Shown one piece after another: positions 8,943 to 18,553 of a stretch of 64,000 nucleotides of DNA. Positions within the stretch are counted from its first letter, which is position 1, and every line of letters starts with the position of its first letter. A model generated the notes under the pieces. That model did no database searches. It was given only the letters and a program-made list of their open reading frames with translations, and was not told the DNA's origin. Where the stretch lies: positions 558,001-622,000 of the forward strand of contig NZ_BAAAZR010000002.1 in NCBI RefSeq assembly GCF_039537005.1. The letters run 5' to 3'. The stretch is from Sphaerisporangium flaviroseum (GTDB taxonomy: Bacteria > Actinomycetota > Actinomycetes > Streptosporangiales > Streptosporangiaceae). A program made the translations under genes and the position numbers.

Positions 8943-11303
8943 TTACGTCGCGCCCGCTCGTGCGGGCAGGGCCGTGAGCCGGTATACGGCGTAGTCGCCG
9001 GAACGCATCTGGAAGGTCGCGAAGTCTCCGATCGCGGTGCTGGGAACCGCGTGCCGTTCGTCGACGAAGAGCCAGCGCACTCCGTATCGGTCCCGCAGGC
9101 GCTGGATGGAGGCGGCGGAGGGGGACGTGAACGCCTCGTCGTTGGCGCGAAGCCGCTCCTGGTCCCAGAACGGGAGGTTCTCCGGTGGCAGGCCGGGACG
9201 CCACCGGTCCATGTTGGCCGCGGTGTAGGTCCATCCTTCCAGCAGCACGCGACGCTCGCTGAGCGCGGAGACCCAGAAGTGGCGGCTGTCGCAAGGGTTG
9301 TGGAAAGACCAGAGGCAGTGCGCGTTCGTGGCCACCAGGTCGCCCGGTCGCGAGTGCGCGCGCAACCACCGCCCGGCGGTCAGCAGTCCCTGGGGGACCG
9401 CCGGGGGCGTCGCGGCGGGGGAGCCGCTGAGAACGCCGCTCGACGGCTGGGCGAACACGATCGACAGGACACGGGTGCACCAGGACGCGGGCAGGCCGAT
9501 CGCCGCGGTCATGCAGAGCACCAGCGCCCAGGCGCGGACCCCCCGGGCGGTCACCTTGAGCACCGCCGCCGCCAGCAGGACGACGGCCAGCAGGGCGGCG
9601 TAGGGCAGATACAGGATGGTGTCCGACCGTCCCGGGCTCAGCGGGGTCTGGACACCGCAGAGCGTGTGGACGAGGTAGGCGCTCACCACTCCGGCGCCGG
9701 CCGCGCACGCGATCGCCCCGCGCGACAGCTCAGCCCGCCGGACGATGAGGGTGAGCCCGTAGACCGCGGCCACCGTCAGGTAGGGATAGCACGCCCCGAG
9801 GAAGTAGAGCTCGCTGAGGTGCGGGTGCTTGAGCACGAGCACCGCGCCGACACCCGCCGTGCCGAGGCCGAGCAACAGGGCCGCCTCCGGCCGCAGGAGC
9901 GACTCGGGGCGGCTCAGGAACCCGAGGACGCCGCACCAGGTGACCGCCCAGCACAGCAGGTACAGGACCGTGACCCCGGCGAGCGAAGCGGGCGGGGCCT
10001 CGAGGTGGTGGCCCTGGCCGGTCAGCTCGGTCCACGTTCGGTGCATGAGGTCCAAGGGCTCGATCATGGTCCCCTGCCTCGCGCCGCCGAACAGCACGAT
10101 CTGGGCGAACAGGAAGCACGTGGCCGCCATCCCGAGCACGATGAGTGCGGGCCGGTGCGGCCGTCCATCCCTGATGGCCCCCGCCGCCGTCACGGCCAGG
10201 AGTCCCGCGATGAGCAGGGGCAGATACGACGCCTTCGCTCCCATGATCGCCACGAGGAACGTACCCGTCAGGACCCACTGTCCCGCCGTCGTCCTGCGGT
10301 GTTCGAGCAGGTCGAGAAGGCAGATGATGAGGGGGGCGAACAGCAGCGTCCCGAAGGTCTGGGTGGGGCTGCCCCATGACTGGACGCCCCGCCATCCGAA
10401 CACCCCGACGTTCGGCCCGAGATACAGGTTGGGCGCCGCCATGAAGACGGTGCCCACGACGCAGAGCAGCGCCCCCGGCCACGAGCGCACGATGCGGCGG
10501 CCGACCATGGCGAGGAGGACGACGATGGCGGCCAGCATGGGCACCATGGCCAGCCGGAACAGCAGAAGCAGGGGCTCCAGCCCGGTCACCCAGCTCGCCG
10601 CGGCGAGGTGCGCGTAGACGAACCAGTGGTACAGGAGCGGCTCGCCGGCGACCACGGGCACCGTCGGCGGCATGTGGTGCTTCAGCTCGCCGATCAACGC
10701 CAGGTGGTAGGGCAGATCGATGTAGGCGGCGCCGAGCCCCGGCCAGGTCAGGGCATGGGTCCTGAAGAAGTTGACGGCGCTCCAGATGACCAGGTACGCG
10801 AAGATCAGAGCCAGGGACCAGGACCACCAGAGCGGCACGTCACCCGGTCGCCGTGCCTCCCTCCAGTGCCGTCGCAGCCGGGGGACGGCGGCGAACACCG
10901 CGTAGGTGGCGATCGGCCATGCCAGGACCAGCAGGGGCAGGCCCATGGCCCGTGCGGCGATGTAGACGATCACCTCGACGGTGTAGCCGAGGGTCAGCCC
11001 GAGCGCCAGCTCCTCCGCCAGGGTGCGCGCCCCGCCGTGCAGAGCCCGGACGATCAGCATGCCCGGAAGTACCAGACCCAGGACGACGTAGGCCCCGAAG
11101 ACGGTGATGTCCCCGAGCGAGACGCCGTGCAGGACCAGTACGGCGACGGTGAAGGCGGTCGCCGCGGTCGCCGGCGGCCATCCCGGCGCCAGGAGGCGCC
11201 TCAGGGTCCGGCGGGCGGCGGACCGCTCGCGCGGCGCCCGCGCAGGGCTCGCCACCCCGATCGGGTGCGGGGCCGAGGTGGGAAGGGGCGGGCTTTCAGT
11301 CAT
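8943..11303 (-). CDS. Large polytopic membrane protein, GT-C-like
   Basis: 786 residues with an Ala/Pro/Arg-rich cytoplasmic N-terminus, about 14 to 16 membrane helices, and a soluble C-terminal domain of about 160 residues beginning near the TAGRWLRAHSRPGDLVATNA stretch. The architecture (many helices, acidic residues in outer loops, soluble C-terminal domain with an S/T-rich YGVRWLFVDERH segment) is that of actinobacterial GT-C-type or O-mannosyl-like membrane glycosyltransferases, but I did not recognise a specific catalytic motif. Its position next to the sugar genes supports a glycan role. Confidence 0.7.
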   Translation of the reverse strand: MTESPPLPTSAPHPIGVASPARAPRERSAARRTLRRLLAPGWPPATAATAFTVAVLVLHGVSLGDITVFGAYVVLGLVLPGMLIVRALHGGARTLAEELALGLTLGYTVEVIVYIAARAMGLPLLVLAWPIATYAVFAAVPRLRRHWREARRPGDVPLWWSWSLALIFAYLVIWSAVNFFRTHALTWPGLGAAYIDLPYHLALIGELKHHMPPTVPVVAGEPLLYHWFVYAHLAAASWVTGLEPLLLLFRLAMVPMLAAIVVLLAMVGRRIVRSWPGALLCVVGTVFMAAPNLYLGPNVGVFGWRGVQSWGSPTQTFGTLLFAPLIICLLDLLEHRRTTAGQWVLTGTFLVAIMGAKASYLPLLIAGLLAVTAAGAIRDGRPHRPALIVLGMAATCFLFAQIVLFGGARQGTMIEPLDLMHRTWTELTGQGHHLEAPPASLAGVTVLYLLCWAVTWCGVLGFLSRPESLLRPEAALLLGLGTAGVGAVLVLKHPHLSELYFLGACYPYLTVAAVYGLTLIVRRAELSRGAIACAAGAGVVSAYLVHTLCGVQTPLSPGRSDTILYLPYAALLAVVLLAAAVLKVTARGVRAWALVLCMTAAIGLPASWCTRVLSIVFAQPSSGVLSGSPAATPPAVPQGLLTAGRWLRAHSRPGDLVATNAHCLWSFHNPCDSRHFWVSALSERRVLLEGWTYTAANMDRWRPGLPPENLPFWDQERLRANDEAFTSPSAASIQRLRDRYGVRWLFVDERHAVPSTAIGDFATFQMRSGDYAVYRLTALPARAGAT

Positions 11304-11416
11304 GCGCGCCAGTTTGGCGAGACGGCCCGCGTGGACGGGTCTGGACGCTCCCGCTCGGTGATGTCCTTGCCTGTCCTTTATCCGGGTGACGCCTGATGGC
11401 CTTTCCCTGGATGTGG

Positions 11417-11447
11417 GCCCGGCCGCCTCACGTGGAGACGGCCGGGC
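11417..11447 (-). terminator. Strong hairpin downstream of the 11475-13034 gene
   Basis: A nine-base perfect stem, GCCCGGCCG against CGGCCGGGC, with an extra CTC/GAG pairing inside the loop. It starts 28 bp past the stop codon of the minus-strand DUF3494 gene. No clear U-tract follows, as is common in high-G+C actinobacteria. Confidence 0.6.
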
Positions 11448-11474
11448 GAGCGGGTCGATGCGAGGAAAGGCGCC

Positions 11475-13034
11475 TCAACTGGCCGCGGGAGTGAAGACCA
11501 CGTCGACCCAGTAGTTCGTGGCCTGGTAGGAGCTGGTCGGGAATTCGTTCGCCGCGCCGTAGTGATATACGCCATTGCCCCCCTCCGCGCCGTCCGCGAG
11601 TGCGAGAAGCGGGCTGTTGGTGTATTGGGTCGCGAAGTAGGGGCGCGTCACCGAGTAGTACCCCGACGAGGTGAGCACGGTGGCCACATAGGTGGTGTTC
11701 GCGGTCACCGATACGGGCGACGCGAAGTTCACCTGCTGCCACCCGGAGGCGGTCTCGCCGGTGAAGGTGGCGCTGGCGAGCAAGGTGCCGCCACTGGTCC
11801 ACAGGCTTCCCACGTGTGTCCCGGTGTTCAGGGAACCCTTGTAGAAGCGGACGCCCTTGACCGTCCCGTTCCCGCTCGCCCTCAACTTCACCCCGAGCGC
11901 GACCGCGTTCGGGTCGAAGTGCGACGCCACCGCCGGGGTCGTCGCGCTGCTCCACAGGGTCGCGGTGACCTCCTGGTTGAGGATGTTCGACTTGCTCGGC
12001 GCGAAGTGGATCAGAGCCTCGTTGTCGAAGGTGTCGCCGCCCAGGTACACGGCCTGGATCGGGTGGATTCCCGGTGAGAGGCTGGAGGTGCTGAACGTGG
12101 CGACGCCCGAGGAGTCGAGGAAGCCCGAGCCGAGCGTCGTCGTTCCCTCCTTGAACAGCACCTGGCCCTGGGGGACCACGGTGCCGCTCACCGCGTCGAC
12201 CGTGGCGGTGAAGGTCACCACCTGGTTCCGCATGGAGGGGTTGGCCGAGGAGGTCAGGGCGGTGGTGGTCTGCGGGTCGTTCGGCAGGGTGATGAAGGTG
12301 GCCGGGCCGCTGGTGGTGCCGTCCAGGATGACGTTCTGGTTGAGGGTGAACAGGCGGCCGAAGACGGATGCGCCCGCACGGACCCAGGCGGTGTTCGCCG
12401 CGAGGACGTTGCCGCGGAAGGTGGAGTTCTGCCCGAGGGTGGCCGCGTCGGTGACCTGCCAGAAGACGTTCTTGGCCTGCGCGCCGTTGGTGAGGGCGAC
12501 GTTGCTCACGGTCGCCGTGGTGAGGGTGGGCGCCTTGAAGATGAAGACGGCGTCGGGCTCGCCCTGCGCGTCGAGGGTGAGCGACCCCGTTATCGTGAAG
12601 CCGCCGCTGGTCGGGGTGTAGATGCCCGGCGCCTTGGTCGTCCCGCCGAGCTCTGCGGCCACCGAGGTGACCGGGGTCCGGCCGGCGATGTCGTTGTAGG
12701 CGGCGACCACGCTGGACTTCGCCGTCGCGGCGGTGGCGTCACCGGCGTGCATGGTCCCGGTCAGGGTGCCGGGCGGGAAGCCGGTCACGGTGCTTCCCGG
12801 GCTGACTCCGAGGTCTCCGGTCACGTTCGTGAGGTTGTTGTTGTTGACCGCCGACCCGGCGAGTATGGCGAACGCGACGGCCGTGCCGAGGTCGACCGGC
12901 GCCCGCCGCGCCGCGTTGGCCGTGTCCGGCGTCGCGATGAGCGCGCCGGTCGCGAGGACGGCCGCGAGAGTGGCCGTCAGCCCGGTACGACGGGTCTTTC
13001 GGGAAAGCGCCCGAATTCGAGTTATGTATATCAT
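11475..13034 (-). CDS. Secreted DUF3494 (ice-binding-like) + Ig-like + DUF4082 protein
   Basis: 519 residues. A Sec signal peptide (KTRR, hydrophobic stretch, ANA cleavage site near residue 40) is followed by a DUF3494 beta-helix domain (about 45-255: GDLGVSPGSTVTGFPPGT, FTITGSLTLDAQG, NVFWQV). Then come a bacterial Ig-like repeat (about 265-350) and a DUF4082 domain (about 370-518: VRFYKGSLNTGTHVGSLWTS, YSVTRPYFATQ). ATG 13034 has an AAAGGA site. DUF3494 proteins include ice-binding adhesins, but many actinobacterial members have no known ice function, so a surface or matrix adhesin role is inferred. A paralog lies at 18554-19639, and DUF4082 is shared with 15566-18481. Confidence 0.85.
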   Translation of the reverse strand: MIYITRIRALSRKTRRTGLTATLAAVLATGALIATPDTANAARRAPVDLGTAVAFAILAGSAVNNNNLTNVTGDLGVSPGSTVTGFPPGTLTGTMHAGDATAATAKSSVVAAYNDIAGRTPVTSVAAELGGTTKAPGIYTPTSGGFTITGSLTLDAQGEPDAVFIFKAPTLTTATVSNVALTNGAQAKNVFWQVTDAATLGQNSTFRGNVLAANTAWVRAGASVFGRLFTLNQNVILDGTTSGPATFITLPNDPQTTTALTSSANPSMRNQVVTFTATVDAVSGTVVPQGQVLFKEGTTTLGSGFLDSSGVATFSTSSLSPGIHPIQAVYLGGDTFDNEALIHFAPSKSNILNQEVTATLWSSATTPAVASHFDPNAVALGVKLRASGNGTVKGVRFYKGSLNTGTHVGSLWTSGGTLLASATFTGETASGWQQVNFASPVSVTANTTYVATVLTSSGYYSVTRPYFATQYTNSPLLALADGAEGGNGVYHYGAANEFPTSSYQATNYWVDVVFTPAAS

Positions 13035-13070
13035 GAAGCGATCCTTTATGCCCTGGTGCAGGGCGATGCG

Positions 13071-13084
13071 GCTTATGAATAAGC
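13071..13084. promoter_or_regulatory. Palindrome upstream of the DUF3494 gene
   Basis: GCTTAT and ATAAGC arms separated by two bases, in an unusually A+T-rich patch about 40 bp upstream of the ATG at 13034. It could be an operator or overlap the promoter; no family assignment is possible. Confidence 0.3.
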
Positions 13085-13317
13085 ATCTGCTGGTTCAGCT
13101 TACTGATCGGCGTTGTTGCCGCGCGGAAACGACATGCGGGCGGAATTATGCGCGCGAGGGCCCGGGAAAGCCGTTTTCCAGGCCCTTTCCCCGATGTCTT
13201 GACCGGAATGGCGGTCAGGTGGGGCGACACGCGTGGATCGTCGCCGAATCTCCATTGTCGGACCCCTGAGTCCTACACTCGTTTGTGAATTCGAATCCGA
13301 GTGACGGGGGTCACGCC

Positions 13318-14577
13318 GTGGGGGAGAAACTGGTCGTCGTGGGGCAGGGGTATGTCGGCCTGCCTTTGGCGATGCGTGCGGTGGAGCGGGGTTTCCAGGT
13401 GGTGGGAATCGACGTGGACGAGTGGCGGGTCAAACGGCTGAACGCCGCGGAGTCCTACGTCGAGGACATCGACGACGGCACGCTCGCGGAAGCGGTGCGT
13501 TCCGGGCGTTACCTCGCCACGACGGACTACGCCGACGCCGAGGCGTTCGACATCTGCGTGATCACGGTGCCGACTCCTCTCAGGGAGGGAGCGCCCGATC
13601 TGCGCCACATCGGGGAGTCCGGCCGGTCCATCGCCCCGCTGATCAAGCCGGGGGCGACGGTGATCCTGGAGTCGACGACCTACCCGGGGACCACCGAGGA
13701 GTACCTGCGGCCCCTGCTCGAAGAGGGCTCCGGCCTGCGCACCCCCGAGGACTTCTTCCTGGGGTACAGCCCGGAGCGGATCGATCCGGGGAACGCCCTC
13801 TGGCGCCTGGACAACACGCCCAAGGTGGTGTCCGGGATCGACGCGGCGTCCCTGGAGAGGGTCCGGGCGTTCTACGGGCGGATCGTGCGAGAGCCCGTGC
13901 CCGTCTCCTCGCCGCAGGTGGCCGAGCTGTGCAAACTGCTCGAGAACACCTTCAGGCACGTGAACGTCGCCCTGGTGAACGAGCTCGCGATCTTCGCCCG
14001 CAGGCTCGGCATCGACGTATGGGAAGCCATCGACGCGGCCTCCACCAAGCCCTTCGGCTACATGCGCTTCACCCCCGGGCCGGGAGTCGGCGGGCACTGT
14101 CTCCCGATCGACCCCTCCTACCTGTCATGGAAGGTCAAGCGCAGCCTGGGGCACAACTTCAGGTTCGTGGAGCTGGCCAACGACATCAACGACCACATGC
14201 CCGATCACGTCGCGCAGCTGGTCGCCCTGGCGCTGAACCGGCGGCGCAAGGCGGTGAACGGCAGCCGCGTCCTCGCGCTGGGCCTCGCCTACAAGAAGAA
14301 CACCGGCGACGCCAGGGAGTCTCCCGCGATCGAGGTCGTCAAGGCGCTGTCCAAGCTGGGCGCCGATGTACGGGCCGCCGACCCCTACGTTGACGACTTC
14401 CTGCTCCCGGGGGAGATCGAGATCGTCGAGCCCACCGCCGAGGAGCTGTCCCGCGCGGACGTCGTCGTGATCCTCACCGACCACGACTGCTTCGACTACG
14501 GGCTGGTGGAGCAGGCGAGCACCCTGGTCTTCGACACGCGTAACCGGTGCACGGGGGCCAACGTCGAGGCGCTGTGA
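13318..14577 (+). CDS. Nucleotide-sugar dehydrogenase, UDP-HexNAc 6-dehydrogenase type
   Basis: 419 residues from GTG 13318 (GGGGG seven bases ahead); GTG 13285 would add 11 residues. Features are the N-terminal Rossmann GQGYVGLPLA, the ELCKLLENTFRHVNVALVNE helix with the catalytic Lys/Asn, and the active-site Cys in PGPGVGGHCLPIDP. The C-terminal domain has LGLAYKKNTGDARESPAIE. The FTPGPGVGGHC context and the VNELAIFA segment resemble the WbpA/TviB/VipA group acting on UDP-GlcNAc rather than UDP-glucose dehydrogenases. The product would be an N-acetylhexosaminuronic acid donor. It stands alone, transcribed away from the DUF3494 gene. Confidence 0.85.
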   Translation: MGEKLVVVGQGYVGLPLAMRAVERGFQVVGIDVDEWRVKRLNAAESYVEDIDDGTLAEAVRSGRYLATTDYADAEAFDICVITVPTPLREGAPDLRHIGESGRSIAPLIKPGATVILESTTYPGTTEEYLRPLLEEGSGLRTPEDFFLGYSPERIDPGNALWRLDNTPKVVSGIDAASLERVRAFYGRIVREPVPVSSPQVAELCKLLENTFRHVNVALVNELAIFARRLGIDVWEAIDAASTKPFGYMRFTPGPGVGGHCLPIDPSYLSWKVKRSLGHNFRFVELANDINDHMPDHVAQLVALALNRRRKAVNGSRVLALGLAYKKNTGDARESPAIEVVKALSKLGADVRAADPYVDDFLLPGEIEIVEPTAEELSRADVVVILTDHDCFDYGLVEQASTLVFDTRNRCTGANVEAL

Positions 14578-14581
14578 ACGC

Positions 14582-15340
14582 TCAGCGCGGCCGGCGGCCG
14601 AGGCGCTGGGAGACGCGTCCGGTGAGCCCGTGCGGGAGCAGCCTTCCCACGGCGACGATCGCCTTGTACTGGGCGCCGGGGACGCACACCCATCGGCCCA
14701 GGGCGAGGTCCCGCATCGCGTCGTTCACCACGCGGTCGGGCGTCAGCCAGAGGAACTCGGGGATGCCCGACACGTCGACCGAGGCCCGCTGGTGGAACTC
14801 GGTGTGCACGAAGCCCGGGCACAGCGCCATCACCCGGACCCGAGGCTCGATGATCTCGCTCGCGACCGACTCGCTGAAGTTGACCACCCAGGCCTTGGAG
14901 GCGCTGTAGGTTCCGCGCGTGAAGAACGCGGCCACCGATGCCACGTTGATCACTGCACCGCGGCCTCGCGACCTCATCCCGGGAAGCGCCGCCAAGGTCA
15001 GCCGGAGCACCGCCTCGCAGTGCACGCGCAGCATCGTGAGCTCGTCTTCCACGGGCACTTCGAGCAGCGCGCCTGGGTGGCCGAAGCCGGCGTTGTTGAC
15101 CAGCAGGTCCACCCCCTTGTGGAGCCGGTCGGTGACGGCCGTCAGGCCGTCCTCTGTCGACAGGTCCGCGGGCAGCACCTCGCACGGCACTCCGTAACGG
15201 CGGTGGAGCATGGTGGCGGTCTCCGCCAGACGCCGTTCGTCGCGGGCCACCAGGATCGGCGAGAAGCCGTCGGCGGCCAGGCGACGGGCGAAAGCGGAGC
15301 CGATCCCCGCTGTGGGGCCTGTGATCAGTGCTGTGCGCAT
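14582..15340 (-). CDS. Short-chain dehydrogenase/reductase
   Basis: 252 residues, classical SDR size. The ITGPTAGIGSAFA cofactor loop, LLVNNAGFG, the catalytic Ser of INVASVAAF and YSASK are all intact. ARDERRL after strand 2 suggests NADPH preference. The substrate is unknown; the sequence resembles the acyl/steroid-type SDRs common in actinobacteria. It converges with the sugar dehydrogenase, with only 4 bp between the stops. The ATG at 15340 begins right at the Rossmann strand, so longer starts are unlikely. Confidence 0.83.
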   Translation of the reverse strand: MRTALITGPTAGIGSAFARRLAADGFSPILVARDERRLAETATMLHRRYGVPCEVLPADLSTEDGLTAVTDRLHKGVDLLVNNAGFGHPGALLEVPVEDELTMLRVHCEAVLRLTLAALPGMRSRGRGAVINVASVAAFFTRGTYSASKAWVVNFSESVASEIIEPRVRVMALCPGFVHTEFHQRASVDVSGIPEFLWLTPDRVVNDAMRDLALGRWVCVPGAQYKAIVAVGRLLPHGLTGRVSQRLGRRPR

Positions 15341-15565
15341 GAGGAAAGCGTAGGACCGGCGGCGCGTGGCCGGCGCCGGGCACCGATCGGGGTGGTGCGG
15401 GAGCACATCAGCCCATGACCCGACACGCTGCGAATATGCCGGTGTGCTGCCGGTGCCGGTCGTTAGCATCGTGCCACAGCCGGAGCTCCCTCCTGTCGTT
15501 TCATGCTCATGGCTCTGCGCGGCTCGCGGATGCGGCCGTGGACTGTCTCTGGGAGGGGAGTGCCG

Positions 15566-18481
15566 GTGACGGCTCGTCAGAGCACCTTCAGGCCGAAGCG
15601 GTGGAGGCTTCGCGGGGCCCTGGTCGCCTTCCAGGCGGTCGTCCTGGCCATGCCGGTCATGTCCGGAGCGGCCTGGGCGATCACGCCGAAGTCGCCCACG
15701 GAGCGGGTCGCCGCGGCCCCCTGCCCGCCGACCTCCGTGATCTGCGTCGAGAACAGCCTGCCCGGCAGCCCTCCCAGCGAGTGGGACATCGTCGGCGCGG
15801 GCGATCCCGCGATCCAGGGCTACGCCACGCAGATGAGCGTGGACAAAGGGCAGACGGTGCAGTTCAAGGTGAACACCCCTTCCACGAGCTACCGCCTGGA
15901 CATCTACCGCCTGGGATACTACGGCGGCCTCGGCGCGCGGAAGATGGCGACGGTCCAGCCGTCCGCCATCCTGCCCCAGGGGCAGCCTCCCTGCATGAGC
16001 GACCCGGCCACCGGCCTGGTCGACTGCGGCGACTGGGACGTCTCGGCGTCCTGGCCGGTACCGCCGACCGCCGTCTCCGGCGTCTACATCGCCAAGCTGG
16101 TCCGGCAGGACGCCACCCCCGGCGCGAGCCAGATCTTCTTCATCGTTCGCGACGACGCGCGCGGGTCCGACCTCCTGGTGCAGACCTCCGACGCCACCTG
16201 GCAGGCCTACAACACCTACGGCGGGAACAGCCTGTACCGCGGTGATCCGGCCGGCCGCGCCTTCAAGGTCAGCTACAACCGGCCGTTCCTCACGCGCGAC
16301 CCCAACGTTTCCCCCTACAGTTGGTTCTTCGACTCCGAGTACCCCATGGTCCGCTGGCTGGAGGCCAACGCCTTCGACGTCAGCTACACGACCAGCGTCG
16401 ACACCGCCTCGCGGGGGGCGGAGCTATTGGAGCACAAGGCGTTCCTGTCGTCGGGCCACGACGAGTACTGGTCCAACGATATGCGGGCCAACATCGAGAA
16501 CGCCCGGAACAACGGGGTCAGCCTCGCCTTCTTCTCCGGGAACGAGATCTTCTGGAAGACCCGCTGGGAGGACAGCATCGACGGATCGGCGACCCCGTTC
16601 CGCACGCTCGTCTGCTACAAGGAGACGCTGGCCAACGCCAAGATCGATCCGAGCCCGCAGTGGACGGGGACGTGGCGCGACCCCCGGTTCTCCCCGCCGT
16701 CGGACGGTGGCAGGCCGGAGAACGCCCTGACCGGCACCCTGTTCATGGTCAACGGTGTCGCCAACGACGCGACCACCGTCCCCGCGGAGTTCGCGAACCT
16801 GCGGGAGTGGAAGAACACCACCGTCGCCGACCTGCAACCCGGGCAGATGGCCGTCTTCCCCACCGGAGTGCTCGGATACGAATGGGACGAGGCTCCCGAC
16901 GACGCCAGCCGGCCGCCGGGGCTGGTGAACCTCTCCAGGACCACCCTTCCCAAGACGAGCGGTTACCTGCTCAACGAGGGCAGCCGCTACGGTGCCGGGA
17001 TCGCGACGAACAGCCTGACCCTCTACAAGCACGCGAGCGGGGCCCTCGTCCTCGGCACCGGCACCACGCAGTGGGCCTGGGGCCTGGACGCCGTCCACGA
17101 CCGGCCGGGCACCCCCACCGACATCCGGATGCAGCAGTTCACGGTCAACGTCCTCGCGGACATGGGGGCCCAGCCGGCGAGCATCCAGCCCGGACTGGTC
17201 ATCGCGACGCCCTCGACCGACACCTCGCCTCCCACGGCGACGATCACCAACCCGACGAGCGGCACCTCCGTGCTGAACGAACTGGGCACCATCATCCAGG
17301 GGACGGCGAGCGACACCGGAGGCGGCGTCGTGGCGAACGTCGAGGTGTCCTTCGACGGCGGCACCTCCTGGAAGCAGGCGACGGGGCGCACGAACTGGCA
17401 GTACAACTGGACTCCCACCACCACCGGCCCGGTGACGATCCTGGCCAGGGCGATCGACGACATCGGGAACATCCAGCCGATCCCGGCCTCCGTGCAGGTC
17501 AACGTCGCCTTCGCCGCCTCCATCTGGCCCACCACCGCCCTGCCCGCCATCGCGTCATCGGGTGACACCAACTCCGTCGAGGTCGGGGTGAAGTTCCAGA
17601 CCTCGACCCCCGGAGTGATCAGCGGCGTCAGGTTCTACAAGGGCTCCTTCAACACCGGCACGCATGTGGGGAACCTGTGGACGTCGACGGGCCAGCTTCT
17701 CGCGAGGGCGACCTTCACCGCCGAGTCCTCCAACGGCTGGCAGAAGGTGGCCTTCTCGGCGCCCGTGACGGTGACCCCCGGGACCACCTATGTCGCGTCC
17801 TATTTCGCCCCGCAGGGGAACTACTCCAAGGACTCGCCGTACTTCACCCAGCCGGTCGTGCGGGGCCCGCTCACCGCGCTCGCCGACGGCACCGACGGCG
17901 GCGACGGCCTGTACAAGTACACGTCGAGCACCGCCTTCCCCACCTCCACCTACAAGGCCAGCAACTACTGGGCCGATGTGATTTTCGTGCCGTCGACCAG
18001 TCTGTGGACCGACGCGACGGTCCCGGCGACCACGTCGTACCCCGACTCCAACGGGGTCTCCCTCGGGGTGAAGTTCAAGTCCGCCGTCACCGGCGTCATC
18101 AGCGGCATCAGGTTCTACAAGGGGGCGGGCAACACCGGCACGCACATCGGGAACCTGTGGTCCAGGACGGGGCAGTTGCTCGCGAGCGCGACCTTCACCA
18201 ACGAGACCGCCTCCGGCTGGCAGCAGGTGACCTTCGCGAACCCGGTGCCGATCAGCGCCGGCACCACCTACGTCGCCTCCTACTACGCGCCGAACGGGCG
18301 CTATTCGGTGACCCGGCCCTACTTCGGCACGCAGTACGTGAACGACCCGCTGACGGCTCTCGCGAGCGGCGCGGACGGGGGGAACGGCGTCTACTCCTAC
18401 AGCGCGACCAACGTGTTCCCCACCAACACCTACCAGCAGACCAACTACTGGGTCGACGTGTTGTTCAGCGCCGGCTCCTGA
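15566..18481 (+). CDS. Secreted DMFA-beta-like protein with Ig-like and two DUF4082 domains
   Basis: About 971 residues from GTG 15566, which follows GGGAGGGGAG; ATG 15503 is less well supported. A signal peptide (residues about 15-45) ends near AAWA. Residues about 70-545 resemble the large N,N-dimethylformamidase beta-subunit-like domain (YRLDIYRLGYYGG, VQTSDATWQAYNTYGG, SSGHDEYWS, FFSGNEIFWKTRW), which occurs in many secreted actinobacterial proteins of unknown activity. An Ig-like module follows (about 555-640). Then come two DUF4082 modules (about 650-800 and 810-970), each with GVRFYKG/GIRFYKG, NTGTH and YWADV/YWVDV marks. It sits between two DUF3494 genes and shares their modules, so a common extracellular function is likely. 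Confidence 0.82.
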   Translation: MTARQSTFRPKRWRLRGALVAFQAVVLAMPVMSGAAWAITPKSPTERVAAAPCPPTSVICVENSLPGSPPSEWDIVGAGDPAIQGYATQMSVDKGQTVQFKVNTPSTSYRLDIYRLGYYGGLGARKMATVQPSAILPQGQPPCMSDPATGLVDCGDWDVSASWPVPPTAVSGVYIAKLVRQDATPGASQIFFIVRDDARGSDLLVQTSDATWQAYNTYGGNSLYRGDPAGRAFKVSYNRPFLTRDPNVSPYSWFFDSEYPMVRWLEANAFDVSYTTSVDTASRGAELLEHKAFLSSGHDEYWSNDMRANIENARNNGVSLAFFSGNEIFWKTRWEDSIDGSATPFRTLVCYKETLANAKIDPSPQWTGTWRDPRFSPPSDGGRPENALTGTLFMVNGVANDATTVPAEFANLREWKNTTVADLQPGQMAVFPTGVLGYEWDEAPDDASRPPGLVNLSRTTLPKTSGYLLNEGSRYGAGIATNSLTLYKHASGALVLGTGTTQWAWGLDAVHDRPGTPTDIRMQQFTVNVLADMGAQPASIQPGLVIATPSTDTSPPTATITNPTSGTSVLNELGTIIQGTASDTGGGVVANVEVSFDGGTSWKQATGRTNWQYNWTPTTTGPVTILARAIDDIGNIQPIPASVQVNVAFAASIWPTTALPAIASSGDTNSVEVGVKFQTSTPGVISGVRFYKGSFNTGTHVGNLWTSTGQLLARATFTAESSNGWQKVAFSAPVTVTPGTTYVASYFAPQGNYSKDSPYFTQPVVRGPLTALADGTDGGDGLYKYTSSTAFPTSTYKASNYWADVIFVPSTSLWTDATVPATTSYPDSNGVSLGVKFKSAVTGVISGIRFYKGAGNTGTHIGNLWSRTGQLLASATFTNETASGWQQVTFANPVPISAGTTYVASYYAPNGRYSVTRPYFGTQYVNDPLTALASGADGGNGVYSYSATNVFPTNTYQQTNYWVDVLFSAGS

Positions 18482-18553
18482 CCGACCGGCGGCGTCGCGT
18501 CTCCTCGGCGCGGCCTGTCCTCCGGCGTCCGATCCACACTACTAACGAAGGGC

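Noticed and set aside
9051..10379. 442-codon frame antisense to the large membrane protein
   Set aside because: Low-complexity Arg/Gly/Asp composition with no recognisable domain.
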